Assembly (NCBI GenBank): GCA_009840965.1
Contig: VXMT01000126.1
Span: forward strand, 1 to 38,917
From: Chloroflexota bacterium
Lineage (GTDB): Bacteria; Chloroflexota; Dehalococcoidia; UBA2979
Direction of reading: 5' to 3'
DNA length: 38,917 nucleotides
Made by a program: the position numbers and the translations under genes. How positions within the stretch are numbered: the stretch's first letter is position 1; each line of letters starts with the position of its first letter. The notes under the pieces were generated by a model, which saw only the letters and a program-made list of their open reading frames with translations, did not search any database and was not told where the DNA came from. Shown one piece after another: positions 15,793-23,661 of the stretch.

Positions 15793-16986
15793 CTATTTCG
15801 CGAGGATGGCGTACGCGAACCCGCCGGTCGGCGGCGTCCCGATAGCCGCGACTTGTGGATCGCGGAGCTTCCTGCAGACCGCGCGGTCGTACGTGTGCTC
15901 GCCGCTCTCCCAGTCCGGGCAGAGGTCGGGCACGAATCCGCGGAACTGGCGCACGGCCTCGACGATCTTGAAGTTGTGGGGAGCGCCGGGGTGGCTGAAC
16001 GAGAGGTTCCCGCCGTCGGTCACCATCGGGAACTTCTGGTCGAAGTCCATGTGCTCGACGATGAACGGGCCACCCTCGCCGGGCTCGCAGAACCCCATCA
16101 GCTCGGTGTCGATGATCAGCCCGCTCGAGAAGTGGTCGTAGAGCTGCAGCTGATCGACGTCGTCATGGCCGACGCCTGCGCGCCCGAACCCGGCGACGAG
16201 GCGGTCACGCCAGCGGTAGATGTCGAGCGTGGGGACCTCGAAGTAGCTTCGGAAGTGGCGCGCGCTCGCGCCGCCGATCACCCACACCGGGTCGTGCTTC
16301 GACTCGGCCGCACGCTCCGCGCTCGCGACGACCAGCGCGGAGGCGCCGTCGCTCACGATCGAGGACATGAGCAGCGTGAACGGGTCCGCGAACTTCCGCG
16401 ATTCGAGCACATCGTCGGCGGTGTACGGCCCCCGCCCAAACATCACCGCGTCCGGGTGGATGTGGCCGTGGTTGCGCACGGTGGCCGCGCCGTAGGCCAT
16501 CTGCTCCAGCGTCGTGCCGTACTCGTGCATGTGTCGCCGCGCCTGCAGCGCGATCTGTCCGGCGGTGATCGATCCGGTCCACTCGGTGAACTCGTCGGTC
16601 GGGCGTGTCCAGCTCGCGACACGTCCGTCGGCCGGACCGCGCGCCTGCCCGTAGACGATCACCGCGACGTTCACCTCACCCCACGCGATCGCCGGCACAG
16701 CCTCGAGCAGCGCGTCCGCACCCTGCGAGGTGCCCCCGGCGGAGAGCGCAATGTCGAGCTGGTAGCCGACATTCCCGAGCGCGAACCCGGTCCCGCCGCT
16801 CATGCCGAGGTCGTTGCCGAAGGGGAAGGGGCCGTACCAGCCGTCGACGTCCTCGATCGAGAACCCCGCATCGTCGAGCGCTCCGAACACCGCCTCGCGG
16901 ATCAGCGAGCGGGTCGTGCGCTCCGACTGACGCTCCTGTTTCGTCGCGTACACGCCGACGACGGCCGCCTCGTGTCGCCTGGTCAC
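15793..16986 (-). CDS. Thiolase-superfamily protein lacking the active-site Cys, second copy
   Basis: 397 residues from the GTG at 16986, which sits 5 bp after GGAGG; a GTG two codons earlier overlaps that ribosome site. The fold matches lipid-transfer-type thiolases (AAVVGVYATKQERQSERTTR, GGNLSFSHPGAPHNFK). The segment that normally carries the nucleophilic Cys reads ALSAGGTSQGADAL, with no Cys. Retro-aldol cleavage with the DUF35 partner is therefore more likely than thiolysis. It is flanked by LLM genes here rather than MaoC genes, which suggests a different step or substrate from the first copy. Confidence 0.85.
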   Translation of the reverse strand: MTRRHEAAVVGVYATKQERQSERTTRSLIREAVFGALDDAGFSIEDVDGWYGPFPFGNDLGMSGGTGFALGNVGYQLDIALSAGGTSQGADALLEAVPAIAWGEVNVAVIVYGQARGPADGRVASWTRPTDEFTEWTGSITAGQIALQARRHMHEYGTTLEQMAYGAATVRNHGHIHPDAVMFGRGPYTADDVLESRKFADPFTLLMSSIVSDGASALVVASAERAAESKHDPVWVIGGASARHFRSYFEVPTLDIYRWRDRLVAGFGRAGVGHDDVDQLQLYDHFSSGLIIDTELMGFCEPGEGGPFIVEHMDFDQKFPMVTDGGNLSFSHPGAPHNFKIVEAVRQFRGFVPDLCPDWESGEHTYDRAVCRKLRDPQVAAIGTPPTGGFAYAILAK

Positions 16987-17011
16987 ATACACCTCCGAAC
17001 GGGGCCCGCGC

Positions 17012-17851
17012 TCAGCTGCGCGCTATCAACTCGGCGGCGAGCGCTCGCAGCCAGCGGCGCTGCTCCGCAACGTCCCCCGTCTCGATCTCGAGAGCGACCT
17101 CTTCGACGCCAAGCTCCGCATAGGCCTCGACCGTGTCGTGCGGAACAGCGTCTTCGACCACCAGACGGACCGAGAGCGAGAGGTCGCTGCGCGTCCGCCC
17201 CACCGCCTCCAGCTCCTGGTCGAGGCGTTCGAGGCGCGGCGCCATCCGGTCGGGAAGCAACATCGACGCGTGCCACGCGTCGCCGTAGCGCGCGACGCGG
17301 CGCAGCGAGGGGTCGCTGCTCCCGCCGACGAGCAGCGGCGGGTGCGGCGCCTGCAGTGGCGCGGGGGAGGCAAGCGCGCCGGAGAAGGAGAAGTGCCTGC
17401 CGGCATAGGAGACTGCCTCGCCGGTCCAGAGGGCCTTCATCACCTCGATGGACTCGTCCGTGTAGGTCCCCCGGTTGGCGAGATCGAAGCCGATGGCCTC
17501 GATCTCGGCCCGCATGCCGCCGACGCCGACGCCGACATCGAGGCGCCCGCCCGACATGATGTCGATCGTGGCGAGCTGCTTCGAGAGGGCCATCGGCTCC
17601 AGCAGCGGCAGGACGAGCACGCTCGTGCCCAGCCGGATCCGCTCGGTGCCGGAGGCGACCCAGGTCAACACGGTGAGCGGGTCGTAGTACGGCTTCGTTC
17701 CCAGACGATCGGCGATGTAGTCGAGGTTCAGCAGGTGGTGCGAGACCCACACCGAGTCGAAGCCCAGATCCTCGGCCTCGGAGGCGAGCCCGACGAGGTC
17801 TGCGGGGTCCTCGACACCGTAGTGATTGGGCAGCGTGTATCCGAAACGCAT
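17012..17851 (-). CDS. Luciferase-like (LLM class) flavin/F420-dependent oxidoreductase 2
   Basis: 279 residues. TIM-barrel marks: MRFGYTLPNHYG, AEDLGFDSVWVSHHLLN, RIRLGTSVLVLPLLEPMALS, GGRLDVGVGVGGMRAEIEAI and PHPPLLVGGSSDPSLRRVA. It is the first gene of the four-gene minus-strand operon and starts about 60 bp from the 17913-17927 palindrome, which it shares with the divergent SDR gene. Cofactor (FMN or F420) and substrate are not determined. Confidence 0.9.
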   Translation of the reverse strand: MRFGYTLPNHYGVEDPADLVGLASEAEDLGFDSVWVSHHLLNLDYIADRLGTKPYYDPLTVLTWVASGTERIRLGTSVLVLPLLEPMALSKQLATIDIMSGGRLDVGVGVGGMRAEIEAIGFDLANRGTYTDESIEVMKALWTGEAVSYAGRHFSFSGALASPAPLQAPHPPLLVGGSSDPSLRRVARYGDAWHASMLLPDRMAPRLERLDQELEAVGRTRSDLSLSVRLVVEDAVPHDTVEAYAELGVEEVALEIETGDVAEQRRWLRALAAELIARS

Positions 17852-17912
17852 CCGGCACCCTGTCGCTGCGGCGCGCCCGCCACTCGCGCAACGCGAGGAG
17901 CGCGCCGAGGAG

Positions 17913-17927
17913 CCTTACGATGTAAGC
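17913..17927. promoter_or_regulatory. TAC-N3-GTA palindrome, site 1 (divergent LLM / SDR)
   Basis: CCTTAC-GAT-GTAAGC, lying in the 142 bp gap between the divergent LLM operon and SDR gene, where it could control both. Confidence 0.75.
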
Positions 17928-17993
17928 TCGGCCACGCTACGGGAGGGCCAATGGGCCGTCAAGCGGCGGCCGCCGGTGATTGAGGACTGGACC

Positions 17994-18806
17994 ATGCAAG
18001 AGCTGGCTGGACGGGTGGCCGCAATCACCGGCGCTGCGAGCGGCCTTGGCGAGGGCATCGCCCGCGCCTGTCAGCAGGCGGGGATGCGACTCGTGCTCGG
18101 CGACATCGACGGCGAGAGGCTCGAGCACGTCGCGTCCGCGCTCCGGGCGGCGGGCGCCGAGGTGGTCGCAGCCCCGACCGACGTGTCCGATGCGGCGTCG
18201 TTCGAGGAGCTGGCCGCTCGCGCGTACGAGGCGTTTGGCGAGGTGAACGTGCTTTTCAACAATGCCGGGGTGATGCGTGTCGGCACCATCGAGGAGTCAA
18301 CGGACAGCGATTGGCGCTGGCTCCTCGACGTGAACCTGCTGGGGCCGGTGCACGGGATCCAGGCCTTCCTCCCGCGGATGCGCGAGCAGGAGGGCGACGC
18401 CCACATCGTGAACACGGCCTCGATGGCCGGCGTCGTGGCCCTGCCCACGAGCCCGAGCAACGTGTCCTACTGCGCCTCGAAGTTCGCCGTCGTTGGACTG
18501 TCGGAGGTGCTGCGCGAGGAGGTCGCGCCGCACGGGATCGGCGTCTCGGTCATCTGCCCGGGCCCGGTCCAGACGAGGATCTTCCAGTCCGAGCGCAACC
18601 GGCCGGAGCGGTACGGTGGCCCGGAGCAGTCGGGCGTGGCGGCGCTGCACGACGACGAGCGGATGGACCCGCGGGAGTGCGGGCAACGCATCCTGCGCGG
18701 CCTGCAATCGGGACACTTCTACATCTTCACGCACCAGCAGCGGCATCGTGAGCGGATCGAGCAGCGGTCCCGGGAGATGCTCGCGGACTTCGAGGGCCTG
18801 GGCTGA
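17994..18806 (+). CDS. Short-chain dehydrogenase/reductase (SDR)
   Basis: 270 residues from ATG 17994 (MQELAGRVAAITGAASGLG), with GAGGA upstream; the longer upstream frame crosses the operator and is not coding. Classical SDR: cofactor loop TGAASGLG (residues 12-19), Asp37 after strand 2 favouring NAD, NNAGV at 89-93, and catalytic Ser143, Tyr159 and Lys163 (YCASK). Probably oxidises a hydroxyl group of a pathway intermediate. It converges with the next gene, leaving 13 bp between them. Confidence 0.93.
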   Translation: MQELAGRVAAITGAASGLGEGIARACQQAGMRLVLGDIDGERLEHVASALRAAGAEVVAAPTDVSDAASFEELAARAYEAFGEVNVLFNNAGVMRVGTIEESTDSDWRWLLDVNLLGPVHGIQAFLPRMREQEGDAHIVNTASMAGVVALPTSPSNVSYCASKFAVVGLSEVLREEVAPHGIGVSVICPGPVQTRIFQSERNRPERYGGPEQSGVAALHDDERMDPRECGQRILRGLQSGHFYIFTHQQRHRERIEQRSREMLADFEGLG

Positions 18807-18819
18807 GCGAGCCCGGCGC

Positions 18820-19740
18820 TCAGCCGGAACTCGATGCTCCGCTCTGGCCGGGCCTGAGCTCGACGCCCGCGCGTTCCTCCTGAAGCTTGAAGAAGATGTT
18901 CGAGTCGAGATCGCCCCAGCCGCGCACGACCGCCTCCGTCATGTCCTGCGCTGCGAGCGCCGCATGCGCCATCGGCACGTCGTACTCGTGCGCCAGCTCG
19001 GTGGCGAGCGTGTGGTCCTTCCGGGACAGGACGAGCGCGAAGCTCGGCGGGTCGTAGCTGTCCTGGAAGACGGTCTCCGTGATCCCGCGCCTGAGGAAGT
19101 TCCCCTGCCCGAGCGAGCCTTCCACCAGCGCCGTGTGCAGCGCCGTCACATCCACGCCGGCCTTCACGCCGAGCGTGAGCCCCTCCGCCATCGACATGCG
19201 CATGCAGAGCAGGATCATGTTGTGGACGAGCTTCGCCACGCTCCCGGCTCCGATGTCACCCACGCGCGAGACCTTGTCGCCAAGCTGCGCGAGCACGGGC
19301 CGCACCCGCTCGAACACCTGGATGTCGCCCCCGACCATCACCGCGAGCGTGCCCGCCTCGGCGCCGGCCACGCCGCCGCTCACCGGCGCGTCGAGCACGT
19401 GGACGTCGTGCTCGGCGTAGACGGCGTGCACCTCGCGGATCAGCGTCGGTGAGCTGGTCGACAGGTCGACGTACACGTCGCCCTGCGAGATGCCCTCGAG
19501 GACGCCGCCGCTGCCCAGCGCCACCTCGCGCACCTCGGGCGGGCCGGGGAGCGAGGTGAGGACCACCTCGCTGGCCTCGGCAACGGCGCGCGGGCCGTCG
19601 CCCCACGAGGCGCCGAGCTCCAGGTGGCGCGCCGCGGCGTCCTCGCGCGCGTCGTACACGGTGACCTCGTGGCCGCCCGCGATGACGTTGGCCGCCATCC
19701 CGCCGCCCATGTTGCCAAGACCGATAAACCCCACACGCAT
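18820..19740 (-). CDS. 3-hydroxyisobutyrate dehydrogenase-like beta-hydroxyacid dehydrogenase
   Basis: 306 residues from the second of two adjacent ATGs, which has GGAGG at the better 6 bp spacing. Motifs: NAD(P) loop GFIGLGNMGGGMA (residues 4-16), substrate motif DAPVSGG (118-124) and catalytic Lys170 with Asn174 in GAGSVAKLVHN. The family oxidises 3-hydroxyisobutyrate, tartronate semialdehyde and similar beta-hydroxyacids. It is the one gene between 14.4 and 36.8 kb without an obvious TAC-N3-GTA palindrome in front, so its control may differ. Confidence 0.92.
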   Translation of the reverse strand: MRVGFIGLGNMGGGMAANVIAGGHEVTVYDAREDAAARHLELGASWGDGPRAVAEASEVVLTSLPGPPEVREVALGSGGVLEGISQGDVYVDLSTSSPTLIREVHAVYAEHDVHVLDAPVSGGVAGAEAGTLAVMVGGDIQVFERVRPVLAQLGDKVSRVGDIGAGSVAKLVHNMILLCMRMSMAEGLTLGVKAGVDVTALHTALVEGSLGQGNFLRRGITETVFQDSYDPPSFALVLSRKDHTLATELAHEYDVPMAHAALAAQDMTEAVVRGWGDLDSNIFFKLQEERAGVELRPGQSGASSSG

Positions 19741-19885
19741 CATGTGCCTCCGTCGCCTGCTTCGCGCCGAGGATGCTAAGGGCTAGCGACCACCAACGGC
19801 GTTGACCGGGAGTCACCGGCTTCGACGGCGCCGGCCCGCGGGCCCTGGCGCCCCTGCCGCGGGAGGATGGCGTCACACCGTCCGA

Positions 19886-21085
19886 TCACACCTGGTGGGC
19901 AACCACGCCTTCCGAGACCATCGTCGAGAACTCGGGCGCGACCTCCTCGGCGAAGCGCTGCAGTTGCTCCAGGATGACGGCCCTGGGCAACCCGATCGGA
20001 TGCCCGATCCCGATTCGGTCGATTCCGGGATAGCGTTCCTCGAAGGCCTTCAGCCCCTCGGTCACCTGCTCGGCAGTGCCACAGAGCGTGCTCCCGCTCT
20101 CGATCGACGCCTCGACGGTCGGCAGGCCCGCTGCAGGGGCGAGCGCCGGGTCCGCCATCTGCTCGAGCTGCTCGTCGGAGAGCGTGCGGATCAATCGCAG
20201 TGGGCCGAACATCTTCACGTTCTCCTCGAAATACGGTCGGAGCTCGTCAATCGCCTGCTCGGCGGTGTCGGCGATGTGGACGTGGAAGTTGACGGCGAGG
20301 TTCTCGCCGAGCTCGGTCTCGATGCCGGCGCGCTCGTGGGCGGCCTGCCAGGCGCGCACGACGGGCTCCATCGTTCCGCTCGCCGCAACGCCTCCCCCCG
20401 TCATCGCCTTGATGCCGTGCTTCACCATGAAGTCAAGACCCCGCTCCGTGACACCCTGCACGGGCTGCCAGCACTCGACGGGCAGCGCGCGCGGCCGTGG
20501 CACAAGCGTGAGCGTTTCGAGCTGGTAGCCGCGGTACGGCACCCGGGGCGGGAGGTCGTAGTACTTGCCATGGTGCGAGAACGAGCGCTCGTTGAAAGCC
20601 TTGAGCAGGACTTCCACTTGCTCTTCGAAGAGGTCGCGGTTCGAGGCCTGATCGAGCAGCGGCGAGCCGAACGTCTCGACCTCGCGCGTGTGGTAGCCGC
20701 GGCCGACTCCCATCACGACGCGCCCACCAGTGAGGTGATCGACCATTGCGTAGTCCTCGGCGAGACGGAGCGGGTGCCACATCGGCGTGATGTTGAACGC
20801 GCAGCCGAGGCGAATCCGCTCCGTCACATGCGCGAGGTGAAGGTTCATGATGAGGAGGTTGGGGACGCACTCGTAGCCTTCGGGCTGGAAGTGGTGCTCG
20901 GCGCCCCAGAACGTGTCGAAACCGAGACGATCGAGGAGTCTGGCGATGTCCTCCGCCTTCTCGAGGGCCGCCGCCAGATCCTCGTCGCTGTACGACCGTT
21001 CGTTCACCGGGGTACCGGCGTAGCCGACCGTCTCGCGGTCCATATCGACGTGGCCGGTGAACAAACTGTCGAAGAAGCGAATCAT
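19886..21085 (-). CDS. Luciferase-like (LLM class) monooxygenase 3, bacterial luciferase alpha-type
   Basis: 399 residues from ATG 21085 (MIRFFDSLFTGHVDMDRETV), with GGGAGG about 10 bp upstream; the longer frame above crosses the promoter and operator. Marks: LGFDTFWGAEHHFQPEGYEC, RIRLGCAFNITPMWHPLRLA, GGRVVMGVGRGYHTREVETF and CGTAEQVTEGLKAFE near the C-terminus. The EHHF motif is typical of FMN-dependent monooxygenases using reduced flavin from a reductase. Divergent from LLM 4 with operators between them. Confidence 0.9.
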   Translation of the reverse strand: MIRFFDSLFTGHVDMDRETVGYAGTPVNERSYSDEDLAAALEKAEDIARLLDRLGFDTFWGAEHHFQPEGYECVPNLLIMNLHLAHVTERIRLGCAFNITPMWHPLRLAEDYAMVDHLTGGRVVMGVGRGYHTREVETFGSPLLDQASNRDLFEEQVEVLLKAFNERSFSHHGKYYDLPPRVPYRGYQLETLTLVPRPRALPVECWQPVQGVTERGLDFMVKHGIKAMTGGGVAASGTMEPVVRAWQAAHERAGIETELGENLAVNFHVHIADTAEQAIDELRPYFEENVKMFGPLRLIRTLSDEQLEQMADPALAPAAGLPTVEASIESGSTLCGTAEQVTEGLKAFEERYPGIDRIGIGHPIGLPRAVILEQLQRFAEEVAPEFSTMVSEGVVAHQV

Positions 21086-21160
21086 GGCGAAGGAACCTCC
21101 CGGCTTCCTGCCCACCCGCGCCGTGCGCGTCGAGGGACAGGTCGATGTGCGCTCCTGTCT

Positions 21161-21175
21161 GCTTACAGTGTAAGC
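21161..21175. promoter_or_regulatory. TAC-N3-GTA palindrome, site 2 (LLM 3 promoter)
   Basis: GCTTAC-AGT-GTAAGC, a perfect 6+6 inverted repeat just downstream of the LLM 3 -10 box. A loose extra half-site lies at 21185-21190. Confidence 0.85.
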
Positions 21176-21181
21176 TCGCCA

Positions 21182-21211
21182 CTTGTAAGCTCCCGGCTGC
21201 ACGCTTGTCAA
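21182..21211 (-). promoter_or_regulatory. Promoter of LLM 3
   Basis: Minus strand: TTGACA (21206-21211), an 18 bp spacer, then TACAAG (21182-21187). Operator site 2 starts 6 bp downstream of the -10. Confidence 0.6.
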
Positions 21212-21274
21212 GGGCGGCTGCGCTTGCGGCGGGCTCGCGGGCGGGATCGTGCCGCCCAGGTTGCAAGGCACTGT

Positions 21275-21289
21275 GCTTACGCCGTAAGC
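21275..21289. promoter_or_regulatory. TAC-N3-GTA palindrome, site 3 (LLM 4 promoter)
   Basis: GCTTAC-GCC-GTAAGC, a perfect inverted repeat about 46 bp upstream of the LLM 4 start. No convincing -35/-10 pair was found around it. Confidence 0.85.
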
Positions 21290-21335
21290 TCGCGGCGCGG
21301 TGCAACGCGCTCCGACGGCATGTGAGGTGTGAACC

Positions 21336-22463
21336 ATGAGAGCCGGCGTCGTGCTCTACACGCAGAACCCCGGCGACTTTGAGCGCTTCGCGGAGCGCGG
21401 CCCCGGACCGCCCCCTGTCGCCGACTCGCAGGCGTACGACGAGGAGCTGGCGCTCGGCGAGCTCGTGGAGCCGCTGGGGTTCGACTCGCTGTGGTGCGTC
21501 GAGCACCACTTCACGCCGATCAATCTCACGCCGAACGCGCTCCAGTTCCTGACGTTCTTCGCGGGGCGCACGCGCCGCATCGACTTCGGGACGATGGTGG
21601 TCGTGCTGCCCTGGCACAACCCGATTCGCGTCGCGGAGGAGGTCTCGATACTCGACAACCTCCTCGAGGGCCGGAAGCTGACGATCGGTGTCGGCCGGGG
21701 TGCGGCCCGCCGGGAGTTCGACGGTCTCCAGATCGCGATGGGGGAGTCGCGGGACCGATTCAAGGAGGGTCTGGCGTTCCTCCGCGGTGCGCTGACCAAC
21801 GCGCAGTTCACGCCTGAGGGGCAGTTCTACAGCGGGCCGCAGGTCGAGGTGCGCCCGCGGCCGCGCTCAAGCGACCTCACGGACCGGATGTACCTCGCCG
21901 GCGTCAGCCCGGAGACGCTGCAGATCGCGGCGGACGAGGATCTGGGGCTGCTGCTGCTCGGTCAGAAGCCGTGGCGCGACTACCCCGAGGACATCGCGCG
22001 CTACCAGGCGATTCGCGCCGAGCACGGCTGGGGCCCGCGCTGGCCGACGATCGTGCTGCCGGTCGTCTGCTCCGAGTCGGAGACCGACGCGGAGGAGCGC
22101 GCGCAACGGCACTTCGGCGAACAGCAGGACAGCACCACGGTCCACTACGAGTTCGGAGACGCCGAGCACTTCCGCGCCGCCGGCAACTACCAGCACTACG
22201 TGCGCATCGCCGAGGCGTTCGAACGCAAGGGCGAGGACGACGTCAGGCGGGACGCGTTCAAGTCGCAGATCTGGGGTACTCCCGAGCAGTGCATCGAGAA
22301 GATCGAGAACGTCCGGAAGATGACCGCCGCCGGCGAACTGGTGATGGCCTTCAAGTTCGGCAAGATGACCGGCGAGGAGGCGCTCGCGAACATGCGGCTG
22401 TTCGCCAGCGAGGTGCTGCCGTACGTCAAGGCGATGCCGGACGAGCCCACCTGGGAGGGCTAG
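21336..22463 (+). CDS. Luciferase-like (LLM class) monooxygenase 4
   Basis: 375 residues, ATG preceded by GAGGTG. Marks: LGFDSLWCVEHHFTPINLTP, RRIDFGTMVVVLPWHNPIRV, LTIGVGRGAARREFDGLQI and a C-terminal WGTPEQCIEKIENVRKM segment. It is closest in style to LLM 3 and LLM 5 and more distant from the shorter LLM 1 and 2. Probably the first gene of a two-gene unit with the epimerase-like gene. Substrate unknown; ring or carbonyl oxygenation (Baeyer-Villiger type) is a family possibility. Confidence 0.9.
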   Translation: MRAGVVLYTQNPGDFERFAERGPGPPPVADSQAYDEELALGELVEPLGFDSLWCVEHHFTPINLTPNALQFLTFFAGRTRRIDFGTMVVVLPWHNPIRVAEEVSILDNLLEGRKLTIGVGRGAARREFDGLQIAMGESRDRFKEGLAFLRGALTNAQFTPEGQFYSGPQVEVRPRPRSSDLTDRMYLAGVSPETLQIAADEDLGLLLLGQKPWRDYPEDIARYQAIRAEHGWGPRWPTIVLPVVCSESETDAEERAQRHFGEQQDSTTVHYEFGDAEHFRAAGNYQHYVRIAEAFERKGEDDVRRDAFKSQIWGTPEQCIEKIENVRKMTAAGELVMAFKFGKMTGEEALANMRLFASEVLPYVKAMPDEPTWEG

Positions 22464-22590
22464 GCCAGGCCCACCGATCGACGGGCCGCGAGGTCGAGCC
22501 CGTTTACGCGCTATCGGCCGACGTATGCTCGGCTGAGCCGGACCTGCGGCGCGCTCGCGGCGAGTGCGCCGGCACGGAGGTGGTAGCGCC

Positions 22591-23589
22591 ATGCTGACCG
22601 GAGAGAAGGTGCTGATCACGGGGGCGTCCGGACAGATCGCCCTGCCGATGGCCAGGAAGCTCGCGCGGGACAACGAGGTCTGGGGCGTCGCCCGGTTCAG
22701 GGCGCCGCAGCCGAGCGTCACGCGAGGCCCCGCGCGCATCGCCGACCTGCGGTCCGAGCTGGAGTCGGCCGGCGTGACGACCCTCGCGCTCGACCTCGCC
22801 GGGGGCGACCTTTCAACGTTGCCCGACGACTTCAGCACGGTGATCCACATGGCCGTCTCGATCGAGCCGACGCCCGACTACGACCATGCCCTGCGCATGA
22901 ACGCCGAGGTGACGGGGGAGCTGATGGCGCACTGCCGGAGTGCGCGCGCGTTCCTCCACATGTCGTCGTGCTCGGTCTACCGGCCGGCCGCCGATCCCGC
23001 GTACCCGTTTCGCGAGACCGACCCGCTGGGTGAAGCCGGCACGCCCTTCGCACCGACCTACTCGGTCTCGAAGATCGGGGGCGAGGCGGTCGCCCGCTTC
23101 TGTGCCCGCCAGTTCGGCCTGCCCACGACCATCGCGAGGATGAACGTCTCGTACGGCGCGAACGGCGGGATGCCTGCCTACATGGTCGAATCGATGCTCG
23201 CCGGCAGGCCCGTGCGCCTGCGCCCGCCCGGCCCCAACTACTACACGCCGATCCACGAGGACGACATCATCGACCAGGTCGGCAAGCTGCTGGACGTCGC
23301 CGCGGTCCCTGCCGAGATCGTGAACTGGGGCGGCGACGACATCGTCTCGGCCGAGGAGTGGATCGCCTACCTCGCCGAGCTCACCGGCCTGGAGGCGCGC
23401 ATCGACTACCGGGACGACTGGATCACGAGCGGGCCAACCGAGAACTCGAAGCGGATCGGTCTCATCGGCGCCTGCCGGGTGGGCTGGCGGGAGGGGATGC
23501 GCAGGATGGTCGAGGAGCGCCACCCCGAGCTGCAGCTCCGCGACGGCCCGGCCGACGCTGCCCAATCGGCCCGCACGGCCGGGAATTGA
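22591..23589 (+). CDS. NAD-dependent epimerase/dehydratase family (extended SDR)
   Basis: 332 residues from ATG 22591 (MLTGEKVLITGASGQIALPM) with GGAGGTGG upstream. Rossmann loop GASGQIA at 11-17, HMSSCSVY with Ser125/126, and the Tyr157-x3-Lys161 pair (YSVSK). The C-terminal half has the substrate domain layout of nucleotide-sugar epimerases (YTPIHEDDIIDQV), but no sugar genes are nearby. In this setting a ketone reductase or hydroxysteroid-dehydrogenase-like role is as likely as sugar epimerisation. It lies 127 bp after LLM 4. Confidence 0.85.
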   Translation: MLTGEKVLITGASGQIALPMARKLARDNEVWGVARFRAPQPSVTRGPARIADLRSELESAGVTTLALDLAGGDLSTLPDDFSTVIHMAVSIEPTPDYDHALRMNAEVTGELMAHCRSARAFLHMSSCSVYRPAADPAYPFRETDPLGEAGTPFAPTYSVSKIGGEAVARFCARQFGLPTTIARMNVSYGANGGMPAYMVESMLAGRPVRLRPPGPNYYTPIHEDDIIDQVGKLLDVAAVPAEIVNWGGDDIVSAEEWIAYLAELTGLEARIDYRDDWITSGPTENSKRIGLIGACRVGWREGMRRMVEERHPELQLRDGPADAAQSARTAGN

Positions 23590-23615
23590 CAGGCCGTGAC
23601 GGACGCCCCTACCAT
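23586..23615 (+). promoter_or_regulatory. Candidate promoter of LLM 5
   Basis: TTGACA (23586-23591) overlaps the epimerase stop codon region, and TACCAT (23610-23615) follows after 18 bp. Operator site 4 abuts the -10. Confidence 0.5.
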
Positions 23616-23630
23616 GCTTACGCCGTAAAC
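23616..23630. promoter_or_regulatory. TAC-N3-GTA palindrome, site 4 (LLM 5 promoter)
   Basis: GCTTAC-GCC-GTAAAC, with one mismatch in symmetry, directly downstream of the candidate -10 and 31 bp before the LLM 5 start. Confidence 0.8.
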
Positions 23631-23661
23631 AAGCTTGATAGCGAGGTCCTGGGGGAGTGCC

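Noticed and set aside
19827-19852. GC-rich inverted repeat (GGCGCC arms) after LLM 3 as a terminator
   Set aside because: Inner stem would leave a two-base loop and a bulge, and no T-tract follows; could be chance in GC-rich DNA.
22502-22528. GTTTAC and GTATGC before the epimerase gene as a tenth operator
   Set aside because: The half-sites are not spaced by 3 bp and the TAC-N3-GTA core is absent; at best a decayed site.
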